A DNA stretch of 64,000 nucleotides from Macrostomum hystrix (Eukaryota > Platyhelminthes > Macrostomidae), in assembly GCA_950097015.1 (NCBI GenBank), contig CATNEN010000034.1, positions 3,205,001-3,269,000 on the forward strand, written 5' to 3'. The position numbers and the translations under genes are program-made. Numbering within the stretch: the stretch's first letter is position 1; every line of letters starts with the position of its first letter. The notes under the pieces were generated by a model, which worked only from the letters and a program-made list of their open reading frames with translations, was not told the origin of the DNA and ran no database searches. Positions 20,765 through 33,585 of this stretch are shown piece by piece.

Positions 20765-22545
20765 TAGTGGACGAAGTACACAAGGATTTGGAGTAATAGA
20801 TGAAGTACACAAGGATTTGGAGTAATAGATGAAGTACACAAGGATTTGGAGTAATAGATGAAGTACACAAGGATTTGGAGTAATAGATGAAGTACACAAG
20901 GATTTGGAGTAATAGATGAAGTACACAAGGATTTGGAGTAATAGATGAAGTACACAAGGATTTGGAGTGGTGGATGAAGTACACAAGGATTTGGAGTGGT
21001 GGATGAAGTACACAAGGATTTGGAGTTGTAGATGAAGTACACAAGGATTTAGAGTGGTGGATGAAGTACACAAGGATTTGGAGTAATAGATGAAGTACAC
21101 AAGGATTTAGTGTGGTGGATGAAGTACACAAGGATTTAGAGTGGTAGAAGAAGTACACAAGGACTTGGAGTTGTAGATGAAGTACACAAGGATTAGGAGT
21201 GGTAGATGAAGTACACAAGGATTTAGAGTGGTGGATAAGTACACAAGGATTAGGAGTTGTAGATGAAGTACACAAGGATTTAGAGTGGTGGATAAGTACA
21301 CAAGGATTTAGAGTTGTAGATGAAGTACACAAGGATTAGGAGTGGTAGATGAAGTACACAAGGATTTAGAGTGGTAGATGAAGTACACAAGGATTTAGAG
21401 TTGTAGATGAAGTACACAAGGATTTAGAGTGGTAGATGAAGTACACAAGGATTTAGAGTGGTAGATGAAGTACACAAGGATTTGGAGTAATAGATGAAGT
21501 ACACAAGGACTTGGAGTAATAGATGAAGTACACAAGGATTTGGAGTAATAGATGAAGTACACAAGGATTTAGTGTGGTGGATGAAGTACACAAGGATTTA
21601 GAGTGGTAGAAGAAGTACACAAGGACTTGGAGTTGTAGATGAAGTACACAAGGATTAGGAGTGGTAGATGAAGTACACAAGGATTTAGAGTGGTGGATGA
21701 AGTACACAAGGATTAGGAGTTGTAGATGAAGTACACAAGGATTTAGAGTGGTGGATAAGTACACAAGGATTAGGAGTGGTAGATGAAGTACACAAGGATT
21801 TAGAGTGGTGGATGAAGTACACAAGGATTAGGAGTTGTAGATGAAGTACACAAGGATTTAGAGTGGTGGATGAAGTACACAAGGATTTAGAGTGGTGGAT
21901 GAAGTACACAAGGATTTAGAGTGGTGGATGAAGTACACAAGGATTAGGAGTTGTAGATGAAGTACACAAGGATTAGGAGTTGTAGATGAAGTACACAAGG
22001 ATTAGGAGTTGTAGATGAAGTACACAAGGATTAGGAGTTGTAGATGAAGTACACAAGGATTAGGAGTTGTAGATGAAGTACACAAGGATTTAGAGTGGTG
22101 GATGAAGTACACAAGGATTAGGAGTTGTAGATGAAGTACACAAGGATTTAGAGTGGTGGATGAAGTACACAAGGATTTAGAGTGGTGGATGAAGTACACA
22201 AGGATTTAGAGTGGTGGATGAAGTACACAAGGATTTGGAGTTGTAGATGAAGTACACAAGGATTTAGAGTGGTGGATGAAGTACACAAGGATTAGGAGTT
22301 GTAGATGAAGTACACAAGGATTTAGAGTGGTGGATGAAGTACACAAGGATTTAGAGTGGTGGATGAAGTACACAAGGATTTAGAGTGGTGGATGAAGTAC
22401 ACAAGGATTTAGAGTGGTGGATGAAGTACACAAGGATTTAGAGTGGTGGATGAAGTACACAAGGATTTAGAGTGGTGGATGAAGTGCACAAGGATTTAGA
22501 GTGGTGGATGAAGTGCACAAGGATTAGGAGTTGTAGATGAAGTAC
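20765..22545. repeat. 29-bp minisatellite, about 61 copies
   Basis: Units contain GGTGGATGAAGTACACAAGG followed by ATTTAGAGT, ATTTGGAGT or ATTAGGAGT. Variants AATAGATG and TGTAGATG are grouped, and blocks recur. All three minus-strand frames are largely open because the unit has no stop there. Confidence 0.97.
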
Positions 22546-23362
22546 AGATGAAGAATCTGGCACTCGATTGTGACAGATTTTGTTAGCCAGTAACCAAGGC
22601 TTTACACAATAGAATGCGGGAAGTTAATCAAGATGAAGACAGAAAAAAATCGTAGAATAACCAAAACGGCAAAAAAAATTTTTGGGGAAAATAGTTAAAA
22701 TCATCCGCTTGTGATCAACACGAATAAATTCTATCGATAAAAATTATTTAATATTTAGCTTTGCAAAAATATGTCATGCTTTGATGAAGAATAAGCCAAC
22801 GTTCAATGGGGCATCGCAATATTGCATGAGCTAGCGAGAATTGCATAATTATGGCTGTCACACAGCGGCAGAACTAAACTGATTGGAAAAGTTCTGGCTA
22901 AAACTGGCAGAGATGGCATCGATCAAATTTCTAATGCCTGATTAGCGGAGAGTGGCAAATTTTCATTCCGACTTTATCAACCGTAGCCCCAACCGTCTGG
23001 CTGATGTATGACGCGAAGCGAGCTGTCGCACCCTCCCCCTCCACCCTCCCACCTATCTGGTCTGGTGCAGTTTATTGGCGAGAAAGTGCAAAGGGCCGCG
23101 CCATCTTGATTACTCAGAGGGGGGTGGAGACGACCTGATCTAGGAACGGTAGCTAAAGATAAATGGTATTAATTGAGGGCTTAGCCGTATAAAGAGGAGT
23201 AGCAATGGGATTAGGATAACGATGATAGTGCTAATTTGTGTCAATATTTAATGCCAAGCTGCTACTAACGCCACTGTCTCCGCTGCTGCTTCTACTAATT
23301 TTTATGCAAGTTCAATATTTTTATATCTACTGGTTTCCGGTAAATGGGTTCCGACAACATCC
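22546..23362. other. Intergenic spacer
   Basis: About 820 bp of unique sequence, GC-richer around 22980-23140. No exon or RNA gene recognised. Confidence 0.4.
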
Positions 23363-24280
23363 ATTAGACACAATGATGCGTTCCAGTTGATCTTGGACAC
23401 AATGATGCGTTCCAGTTGATCTTGGACACAATGATGCGTTCCACATGATCTTGGACACAATGATGCGTTCCAGTTGATCTTGGACACAATGATGCGTTCC
23501 AGTTGATCTTGGACACAATGATGCGTTCCACATGATCTTGGACATAATGATGCGTTCCACATGATCTTAGACACAATGATGCGTTCCACATGATCTTAGA
23601 CACAATGATGCGTTCCACATGATCTTGGACACAATGATGCGTTCCAGTTGATCTTGGACACAATGATGCGTTCCAGTTGATCTTAGACACAATGATGCGT
23701 TCCAGTTGATCTTGGACACAATGATGCGTTCCAGTTGATCTTGGACACAATGATGCGTTCCAGTTGATCTTGGACACAATGATGCGTTCCAGTTGATCTT
23801 AGACACAATGATGCGTTCCAGTTGATCTTGGACACAATGATGCGTTCCAGTTGATCTTAGACACAATGATGCGTTCCACATGATCTTAGACACAATGATG
23901 CGTTCCAGTTGATCTTGGACACAATGATGCGTTCCACATGATCTTGGACACAATGATGCGGTCTAGTTGATCTTGGACACAATGATGCGTTCCACATGAT
24001 CTTAGACACAATGATGCGTTCCACATGATCTTAGACACAATGATGCGTTCCACATGATCTTAGACACAATGATGCGTTCCACATGATCTTAGACACAATG
24101 ATGCGTTCCAGTTGATCTTGGACACAATGATGCGTTCCACATGATCTTGGACACAATGATACGTTCCACATGATCTTAGACACAATGATGCGTTCCAGTT
24201 GATCTTGGACACAATGATGCGTTCCACATGATCTTGGACACAATGATGCGGTCTAGTTGATCTTGGACACAATGATGCGG
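23363..24280. repeat. 29-bp minisatellite, about 31 copies (ACACAATGATGCGTTCCA core)
   Basis: Units alternate CAGTTGATCTTGG and CACATGATCTTAG around the core ACACAATGATGCGTTCCA. GCGGTCTAG variants appear near 23960 and 24248. Confidence 0.97.
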
Positions 24281-24369
24281 TTCGAAGAATTTAAAGTGGC
24301 GGACGACGTCCAGAATACTTTGGAGGAGTGGGCAACATCGAGAACGCTCCTGAGTTGTGGATAGAGGAT
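24281..24369. repeat. Degenerate 29-bp units bridging two arrays
   Basis: Three 29-bp segments (containing GGCGGACGACGTCC, GGAGTGGGCAACATCGAG and GAGTTGTGGATAGAGG) align at the same period with the GGACAACATCC arrays on either side. They read as decayed members of one family. Confidence 0.55.
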
Positions 24370-24729
24370 TTGGAAGGATTGGAGAAGCGGATGAAGGATT
24401 TGGAAGGATTGGAGAAGCGGATGAAGGATTTGGAAGGATTGGAGAAGCGGATGAAGGATTTGGAAGGATTGGAGAAGCGGATGAAGGATTTGGAAGGATT
24501 GGAGAAGCGGATGAAGGATTTGGAAGGATTGGAGAAGCGGATGAAGGATTTGGAAGGATTGGAGAAGCGGATGAAGGATTTGGAAGGATTGGAGAAGCGG
24601 ATGAAGGATTTGGAAGGATTGGAGAAGCGGATGAAGGATTTGGAAGGATTGGAGAAGCGGATGAAGGATTTGGAAGGATTGGAGAAGCGGATGAAGGATT
24701 TGGAAGGATTGGAGAAGCGGATGAAGGAT
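24370..24729. repeat. 30-bp minisatellite, 12 perfect copies
   Basis: The unit contains GGATTGGAGAAGCGGATGAA plus GGATTTGGAA. I see no mismatch between the 12 copies. On the plus strand it would read LEGLEKRMKD, a coiled-coil-like decapeptide, within a 147-codon open frame (24328-24771). No splice or initiation context supports a gene. Confidence 0.95.
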
Positions 24730-24740
24730 TTGGAAGGATT

Positions 24741-25482
24741 TCGCATGGTGGACGACATCAGAAGGATCTGAAGGAGGACGATTTCTAGAAAGGATTTTGA
24801 CACATTTCGTACACAATGCTTTAGTCCTATAATATCACGACCAGTACCTCATTCTTATCACGAAACGTCAGTTAGAAGTGTCACATTCTGGCTAAGCAAA
24901 ATAAACTTGTAATATTTTACGAAGCGATGCTCTCCCCAGTCAAATATTCGTGAACTGTCTCAGTGGCATCGATTTTCTCGCAAGCCGAAAAAAAAGTTCT
25001 TTAGCGAGAAAGTTTCTCTTGGGCTTCGGGCCGATAGCAGCCCACTTAAATGGCATGCTTTAGCAGGAATTCTCTCAAAGAATAAGCTACCAACTCAACG
25101 TTGTAAGTAAATGTGCGCGCACTTCCTTCCTTTCATTCATTCACCGCCGGGTAGAGGGCGAGAGTGTGTGGTTTGACAGTAAAAATGGAAGTCTTCTTTA
25201 CTGTCGTAGAATTTTTCGTGTCGATGAGTGAAAGTGACAGCAGAAAAATAGTGAGTGGCATGCACCGTTTGATGGCCAAGACAACCATTTTTTGCAATAT
25301 ACTGACAAAGACATAATGCATGTTTGTTTAAGAAATGCTGATAATAGCGGTAATGCTGATAAACGTAATTAAAATACTCATCTTCGTTGAATGTGCTTCA
25401 AGATTAAAATTAATTTTCTGGCGTCTTGAAAGTACTCGTGGTAGGCTACGACAGAACTGATTATGAGCAGTGGACGATGTCG
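24741..25482. other. Intergenic spacer
   Basis: Begins with two decayed 29-bp units (GGTGGACGACATCAG), then about 650 bp of unique AT-rich sequence. No gene seen. Confidence 0.4.
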
Positions 25483-28400
25483 AGAAGGATTTGCAGGAGT
25501 GGACAACATCCACATGGATTTGAAGTAGTGAACAACATCCACATGTATTTGAAGTAGTGAACAACATCCACATGTATTTGAAGTAGTGAACAACATCCAC
25601 ATGTATTTGAAGTAGTGGACAACATCCACATGTATTTGAAGTAGTGAACAACATCCACATATATTTGAAGTAGTGAACAACATCCACATGTATTTGGAGG
25701 AGTGAACAACATCCACATGGATTTGGAGGAGTGGACAACATCCACATGGATTTGGAGGAGTGGACAACATCCACATGGATTTGGAGTAGTGGACAACATC
25801 CACATGGATTTGAAGTAGTGGACAACATCCACATGTATTTGGAGGAGTGAACAACATCCACATGTATTTGGAGGAGTGAACAACATCCACATGGATTTGG
25901 AGGAGTGAACAACATCCACATGGATTTGAAGTAGTGGACAACATCCACATGGATTTGAAGTAGTGGACAACATCCACATGGATTTGCAGGAGTGGACAAC
26001 ATCCACATGGATTTGAAGTAGTGGACAACATCCACATGGATTTGAAGTAGTGGACAACATCCACATGGATTTGAAGTAGTGGACAACATCCACATGGATT
26101 TGAAGTAGTGGACAACATCCACATGGATTTGAAGTAGTGGACAACATCCACATGGATTTGGAGGAGTGGACAACATCCACATGGATTTGGAGTAGTGGAC
26201 AACATCCACATGGATTTGAAGTAGTGGACAACATCCACATGGATTTGAAGTAGTGGACAACATCCACATGGATTTGGAGGAGTGGACAACATCCACATGG
26301 ATTTGGAGTAGTGGTCAACATCCACATGGATTTGAAGTAGTGGACAACATCCACATGGATTTGAAGTAGTGGACAACATCCACATGTATTTGGAGGAGTG
26401 GACAACATCCACATGTATTTGAAGGAGTGGACAACATCCACATGGATTTGGAGGAGTGGTCAACATCCACATGGATTTGGAGGAGTGGACAACATCCACA
26501 TGGATTTGGAGTAGTGGTCAACATCCACATGGATTTGAAGTAGTGGACAACATCCACATGGATTTGAAGTAGTGGACAACATCCACATGGATTTGGAGGA
26601 GTGGACAACATCCACATGGATTTGGAGTAGTGGTCAACATCCACATGGATTTGAAGTAGTGGACAACATCCACATGGATTTGAAGTAGTGGACAACATCC
26701 ACATGTATTTGGAGGAGTGGACAACATCCACATGTATTTGAAGGAGTGGACAACATCCACATGGATTTGAAGTAGTGGACAACATCCACATGGATTTGCA
26801 GGAGTGGACAACATCCACATGGATTTGAAGTAGTGGACAACATCCACATGGATTTGAAGTAGTGGACAACATCCACATGTATTTGGAGGAGTGGACAACA
26901 TCCACATGGATTTGGAGTAGTGGTCAACATCCACATGGATTTGAAGTAGTGGACAACATCCACATGGATTTGAAGTAGTGGACAACATCCACATGTATTT
27001 GGAGGAGTGGACAACATCCACATGGATTTGGAGGAGTGGACAACATCCACATGTATTTGAAGGAGTGGACAACATCCACATGGATTTGGAGGAGTGGTCA
27101 ACATCCACATGGATTTGAAGTAGTGGACAACATCCACATGTATTTGGAGGAGTGAACAACATCCACATGGATTTGGAGGAGTGGACAACATCCACATGGA
27201 TTTGGAGGAGTGGACAACATCCACATGTATTTGAAGTAGTGAACAACATCCACATGTATTTGGAGGAGTGAACAACATCCACATGTATTTGAAGTAGTGG
27301 ACAACATCCACATGGATTTGAAGTAGTGGACAACATCCACATGGATTTGAAGTAGTGGACAACATCCACATGGATTTGCAGGAGTGGACAACATCCACAT
27401 GGATTTGAAGTAGTGGACAACATCCACATGGATTTGAAGTAGTGGACAACATCCACATGGATTTGAAGTAGTGGACAACATCCACATGGATTTGAAGTAG
27501 TGGACAACATCCACATGGATTTGCAGGAGTGGACAACATCCACATGGATTTGAAGTAGTGGACAACATCCACATGGATTTGCAGGAGTGGACAACATCCA
27601 CATGGATTTGAAGTAGTGGACAACATCCACATGGATTTGAAGTAGTGGACAACATCCACATGGATTTGGAGGAGTGGTCAACATCCACATGGATTTGAAG
27701 TAGTGGACAACATCCACATGGATTTGGAGGAGTGGACAACATCCACATGGATTTGGAGGAGTGGACAACATCCACATGTATTTGAAGTAGTGAACAACAT
27801 CCACATGTATTTGGAGGAGTGGACAACATCCACATGTATTTGAAGGAGTGGACAACATCCACATGGATTTGAAGGAGTGGACAACATCCACATGGATTTG
27901 AAGGAGTGGACAACATCCACATGTATTTGAAGGAGTGGACAACATCCACATGTATTTGGAGGAGTGGACAACATCCACATGTATTTGGAGGAGTGAACAA
28001 CATCCACATGTATTTGGAGGAGTGAACAACATCCACATGTATTTGGAGGAGTGAACAACATCCACATGTATTTGAAGTAGTGAACAACATCCACATGGAT
28101 TTGAAGTAGTGGACAACATCCACATGGATTTGAAGTAGTGGACAACATCCACATGGATTTGCAGGAGTGGTCAACATCCACATGGATTTGAAGTAGTGGA
28201 CAACATCCACATGGATTTGAAGGAGTGGACAACATCCACATGGATTTGAAGTAGTGAACAACATCCACATGGATTTGAAGGAGTGAACAACATCCACATG
28301 GATTTGAAGGAGTGAACAACATCCACATGGATTTGAAGGAGTGGACAACATCCACATGGATTTGAAGTAGTGAACAACATCCACATGGATTTGAAGGAGT

Positions 28401-29038
28401 GAACAACATCCACATGGATTTGAAGGAGTGGACAACATCCACATGGATTTGAAGTAGTGAACAACATCCACATGGATTTGAAGTAGTGGACAACATCCAC
28501 ATGGATTTGAAGTAGTGGACAACATCCACATGGATTTGCAGGAGTGGACAACATCCACATGGATTTGAAGTAGTGGACAACATCCACATGGATTTGAAGT
28601 AGTGGACAACATCCACATGGATTTGAAGTAGTGGACAACATCCACATGGATTTGAAGTAGTGAACAACATCCACATGGATTTGAAGTAGTGGACAACATC
28701 CACATGGATTTGAAGTAGTGGACAACATCCACATGGATTTGCAGGAGTGGACAACATCCACATGGATTTGAAGTAGTGGACAACATCCACATGGATTTGA
28801 AGGAGTGAACAACATCCACATGGATTTGGAGGAGTGAACAACATCCACATGGATTTGAAGTAGTGGACAACATCCACATGGATTTGAAGGAGTGGACAAC
28901 ATCCACATGGATTTGAAGTAGTGAACAACATCCACATGGATTTGAAGTAGTGGACAACATCCACATGGATTTGAAGTAGTGGACAACATCCACATGGATT
29001 TGAAGGAGTGAACAACATCCACATGGATTTGGAGGAGT
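25483..29038. repeat. 29-bp minisatellite, about 122 copies (GTGGACAACATCCACATG)
   Basis: The unit is GTGGACAACATCCACATG followed by GATTTGAAGTA, with variants GATTTGGAGGA, GATTTGCAGGA, TATTTGAAGGA, GTGAACAAC and GTGGTCAAC. Variants are clustered and long blocks recur, as expected for unequal exchange. Open frames of up to 657 codons on the minus strand are repeat products. Confidence 0.98.
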
Positions 29039-29184
29039 GATTGGATGTAGGTTCTTAAAGCAAGTTTTCACAGGTGAAACAAAACACTGTATCTGTACCC
29101 AACAATTTAATATTTTACGAGGCTGTTAAAATTACTGAGCGACCCTGCCGTGTCAGTCTAGATCCTATTTTTCATCATCATTAG

Positions 29185-29255
29185 TTTTCGACAAGCCATC
29201 ATTTAATAATCAAGTCACGAACGTGTCCTCTGTGTTCCAACTGCTCCACGAGAAG
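29185..29255 (+). CDS. Candidate penultimate exon, unknown protein
   Basis: 71 nt between acceptor TTCATCATCATTAG and donor GAGAAG|GTAGGA, phase 1 to 0. It reads FDKPSFNNQVTNVSSVFQ then LLHEK, and joins in frame to the open segment at 29607. No family recognised. Upstream exons were not found, so this may be chance. Confidence 0.28.
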
Positions 29256-29606
29256 GTAGGAAAAGTAATTTACGAAAGCATGCCTCTCGTTGCTCTCGTT
29301 AAAGAGGCCCAGCTTTCATTAGTACATTGTGTTTTCCAGAACTTATGCATTTCACGCATCCCTCAAAAAGCGGCTTATGGATTGTTAAGTTTAATTAAGT
29401 GCGAAAATGAGTCCAGTAATGAGTAGTTGATTGGTCAAATCACATGTTCTGACCAACAGTTAGTCTTTTTTCTATAAAAATATTGTACGAGCAAAAGCAA
29501 TGCGGGGCCGGTATTTTCAGAAGCGCACAGAAATTATTTTTATAACATTTTTTTCGGCTTGAAAGCTGCACAAACTGGTAGAAATGTCATTTCCTATTCG
29601 AGCTAG

Positions 29607-29816
29607 CTGGCAAGAATGCCGCAGCTGTCTCCCGCGCGGGCTGTGAAAGCCAACAATGCGCTCCCATCGGCCTATTCGCATTCCTCTTCGTTGAGGGGAG
29701 ATCTGGATGAATTCCCGGTCCGCAGAACGCCCACGCGCCTCCAGAAACCGAGAGGCGCCACTGAAGATGAAGACAAACAGAGACTGCGCCGTTTGCGCCC
29801 ACGTGGGACAAAGTAG
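29607..29816 (+). CDS. Candidate terminal exon, unknown basic protein
   Basis: 70 codons ending in TAG after an acceptor TTCGAGCTAG, phase 0. It reads LARMPQLSPARAVKANNA, then DEFPVRRTPTRLQK, then EDKQRLRRLRPRGTK. The stretch has higher GC at third positions than the surrounding spacer and a charged, basic C-terminus. If joined to 29185-29255 the two give one continuous helical passage (VFQLLHEKLARM). The minus strand is also open here (29517-29888), so the coding strand is not certain. Confidence 0.3.
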   Translation: MARMPQLSPARAVKANNALPSAYSHSSSLRGDLDEFPVRRTPTRLQKPRGATEDEDKQRLRRLRPRGTK

Positions 29817-30011
29817 ATGAGCCTCTTTAAATTCCCATTTGAACAGTAAAAGAAAACACACTAAAATAAGTTGCATTCTTCTTCCCAATGTTCGTCAGTT
29901 CCTAGCTTTCTAGCTGAAATCCTCTTGTAATAATTGCTTTTTGTTGTAATATTCTTTGAATACAACAGTTCAAACAATACCATCTAATGCTTAACCGTTT
30001 ATTGTTGACTA

Positions 30012-33000
30012 AGTTGGATGTAATCCACTGTGATGATTTGGGACGTGAGTTGATCGATTGGGATAATTTGGGATGTGAGTTGATCGATTGGGATGATTTG
30101 GGATGTGATTTGATCCACTGTGATGATTTGGGATGTGAGTTGATCCATTGGGATGATTTGGGATGTGAGTTGATCGATTGGGATAATTTGGGATGTGAGT
30201 TGATCGATTGGGATAATTTGGGATGTGAGTTGATCGATTGGGATGATTTGGGATGTGAGTTGATCGATTGGGATAATTTGGGATGTGATTTGATCCACTG
30301 TGATGATTTGGGATGTGAGTTGATCGATTGGGATAATTTGGGATGTGAGTTGATCGATTGGGATGATTTGGGATGTGAGTTGATCGATTGGGATGATTTG
30401 GGATGTGAGTTGATCGATTGGGATAATTTGGGATGTGATTTGATCCACTGTGATGATTTGGGATGTGAGTTGATCGATTGGGATAATTTGGGATGTGAGT
30501 TGATCGATTGGGATGATTTGGGATGTGAGTTGATCGATTGGGATGATTTGGGATGTGAGTTGATCGATTGGGATAATTTGGGATGTGATTTGATCCACTG
30601 TGATGATTTGGGATGTGAGTTGATCGATTGGGATAATTTGGGATGTGAGTTGATCGATTGGGATAATTTGGGATGTGAGTTGATCCATTGGGATAATTTA
30701 GGATGTAAGTTGATCCATTGGGATGATTTGGGATGTGAGTTGATCCATTGGGATAATTTGGGATGTGAGTTGATCCATTGGGATAATTTGGGATGTGAGT
30801 TGATCCATAGGGATAATTTGGGATGTGAGTTGATCCATTGGGATAATTTAGGATGTGAGTTGATCGATTGGGATAATTTGGGACGTGAGTTGATCCATTG
30901 GGATAATTTAGGATGTGAGTTGATCGATTGGGATGATTTAGGATGTGAGTTGATCGATTGGGATAATTTAGGATGTGAGTTGATCGATTGGGATAATTTG
31001 GGATGTGAGTTGATCGATTGGGATAATTTGGGATGTGAGTTGATCCATTGGGATAATTTAGGATGTAAGTTGATCCATTGGGATAATTTGGGATGTGAGT
31101 TGATCCATTGGGATAATTTAGGATGTGAGTTGATCGATTGGGATAATTTGGGATGTGAGTTGATCGATTGGGATGATTTAGGATGTGAGTTGATCGATTG
31201 GGATGATTTAGGATGTGAGTTGATCGATTGGGATGATTTAGGATGTGAGTTGATCGATTGGGATAATTTAGGATGTGAGTTGATCGATTGGGATGATTTA
31301 GGATGTGAGTTGATCCATTGGGATAATTTAGGATGTGAGTTGATCCATTGGGATAATTTAGGATGTGAGTTGATCGATTGGGATAATTTGGGACGTGAGT
31401 TGATCCATTGGGATAATTTAGGATGTGAGTTGATCGATTGGGATGATTTAGGATGTGAGTTGATCGATTGGGATAATTTAGGATGTGAGTTGATCGATTG
31501 GGATAATTTGGGACGTGAGTTGATCCATTGGGATAATTTAGGATGTGAGTTGATCGATTGGGATGATTTAGGATGTGAGTTGATCGATTGGGATGATTTA
31601 GGATGTGAGTTGATCGATTGGGATGATTTAGGATGTGAGTTGATCCATTGGGATAATTTAGGATGTGAGTTGATCCATTGGGATGATTTAGGATGTGAGT
31701 TGATCGATTGGGATGATTTAGGATGTGAGTTGATCCATTGGGATAATTTAGGATGTGAGTTGATCCATTGGGATAATTTAGGATGTGAGTTGATCGATTG
31801 GGATAATTTGGGACGTGAGTTGATCCATTGGGATAATTTAGGATGTGAGTTGATCGATTGGGATGATTTAGGATGTGAGTTGATCGATTGGGATGATTTA
31901 GGATGTGAGTTGATCCATTGGGATAATTTAGGATGTGAGTTGATCGATTGGGATGATTTAGGATGTGAGTTGATCGATTGGGATAATTTGGGATGTGAGT
32001 TGATCGATTGGGATAATTTGGGATGTGAGTTGATCCATTGGGATAATTTAGGATGTGAGTTGATCGATTGGGATAATTTGGGATGTGAGTTGATCCATTG
32101 GGATGATTTGGGATGTGAGTTGATCCATTGGGATAATTAGGGATGTTAGTTGATCGATTGGGATAATTTGGGATATGAGTTGATCCATTGGGATAATTTA
32201 GGATGTGAGTTGATCGATTGGGATGATTTGGGATGTTAGTTGATCGATTGGGATAATTTGGGATGTTAGTTGATCCATTGGGATAATTTGGGATGTGAGT
32301 TGATCCATTGGGATAATTTGGGATGTGAGTTGATCCATTGGGATGATTTGGGATGTGAGTTGATCGATTGGGATAATTTGGGATGTGAGTTGATCCATTG
32401 GGATGATTTGGCATGTGAGTTGATCCATTGGGATAATTTGGGATGTGAGTTGATCCATTGGGATAATTTGGGATATGAGTTGATCCATTGGGATAATTTA
32501 GGATGTGAGTTGATCGATTGGGATGATTTGGGATGTTAGTTGATCGATTGGGATAATTTGGGATGTTAGTTGATCCATTGGGATAATTTGGGATGTGAGT
32601 TGATCCATTGGGATAATTTGGGATGTGAGTTGATCCATTGGGATGATTTGGGATGTGAGTTGATCGATTGGGATAATTTGGGATGTGAGTTGATCGATTG
32701 GGATAATTTGGGATGTGAGTTGATCCATTGGGATAATTTGGGATGTGAGTTGATCCATTGGGATAATTTGGGATGTGAGTTGATCCATTGGGATGATTTG
32801 GGATGTGAGTTAATCGATTGGGATAATTTGGGATGTGAGTTGATCGATTGGGATAATTTGGGATGTGAGTTGATCCATTGGGATAATTAGGGATGTTAGT
32901 TGATCGATTGGGATAATTTGGGATGTGAGTTGATCCATTGGGATAATTTAGGATGTGAGTTGATCGATTGGGATAATTTGGGATGTGAGTTGATCCATTG

Positions 33001-33430
33001 GGATGATTTGGGATGTGAGTTGATCCATTGGGATAATTAGGGATGTTAGTTGATCGATTGGGATAATTTGGGATATGAGTTGATCCATTGGGATAATTTA
33101 GGATGTGAGTTGATCGATTGGGATAATTTGGGATGTGAGTTGATCGATTGGGATAATTTGGGATGTGAGTTGATCCATTGGGATAATTTGGGATGTGAGT
33201 TGATCCATTGGGATGATTTGGGATGTGAGTTGATCGATTGGGATAATTTGGGATGTGAGTTAATCGATTGGGATGATTTGGGATGTGAGTTGATCGATTG
33301 GGATAATTTGGGATGTGAGTTGATCCATTGGTATAATTAGGGATGTTAGTTGATCGATTGGGATAATTTGGGATGTGAGTTGATCCATTGGGATAATTTG
33401 GGATGTGAGTTGATCCATTGGGATGTTTCG
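30012..33430. repeat. 30-bp minisatellite, about 114 copies
   Basis: The unit is GGATGTGAGTTGATCGATTG plus GGATAATTTG. Frequent variants are GATCCATTG, GGATGATTT, TTTAGG and GTTAGTTGATC. A GATTTGATCCACTGTGATG marker recurs every 150 bp near 30288, 30438 and 30588. Because 30 is a multiple of 3, one minus-strand frame is open for 1145 codons and one plus-strand frame for 717. Confidence 0.98.
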
Positions 33431-33555
33431 GATCCGAGCAGGCCAAGCAGTTTACAGTTTTAAATGTCGACCTTGAAAATATTTCTGATCTTTTGAAACT
33501 GAATCTGAATCCTGAACCTGTTACGTAATTAATTTCAACATTTTTTGATTCGCAG
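33431..33555. other. Short spacer with a splice acceptor before the receptor
   Basis: Ends with TTTTTTGATTCGCAG, a good 3' splice site, 30 nt upstream of the receptor ATG and in frame with it. The receptor gene may therefore have an upstream exon, either non-coding or adding N-terminal residues. Confidence 0.5.
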
Positions 33556-33585
33556 GCTACGAAAGGAAAGAGAAGCTACATCATA

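Noticed and set aside
25378-29071. Minus-strand open frames of 322-657 codons (MDVVH..CGCC type)
   Set aside because: They are the three frames of a 29-bp repeat whose unit lacks minus-strand stops. All frames read the same 29-residue pattern and none has a family signature.
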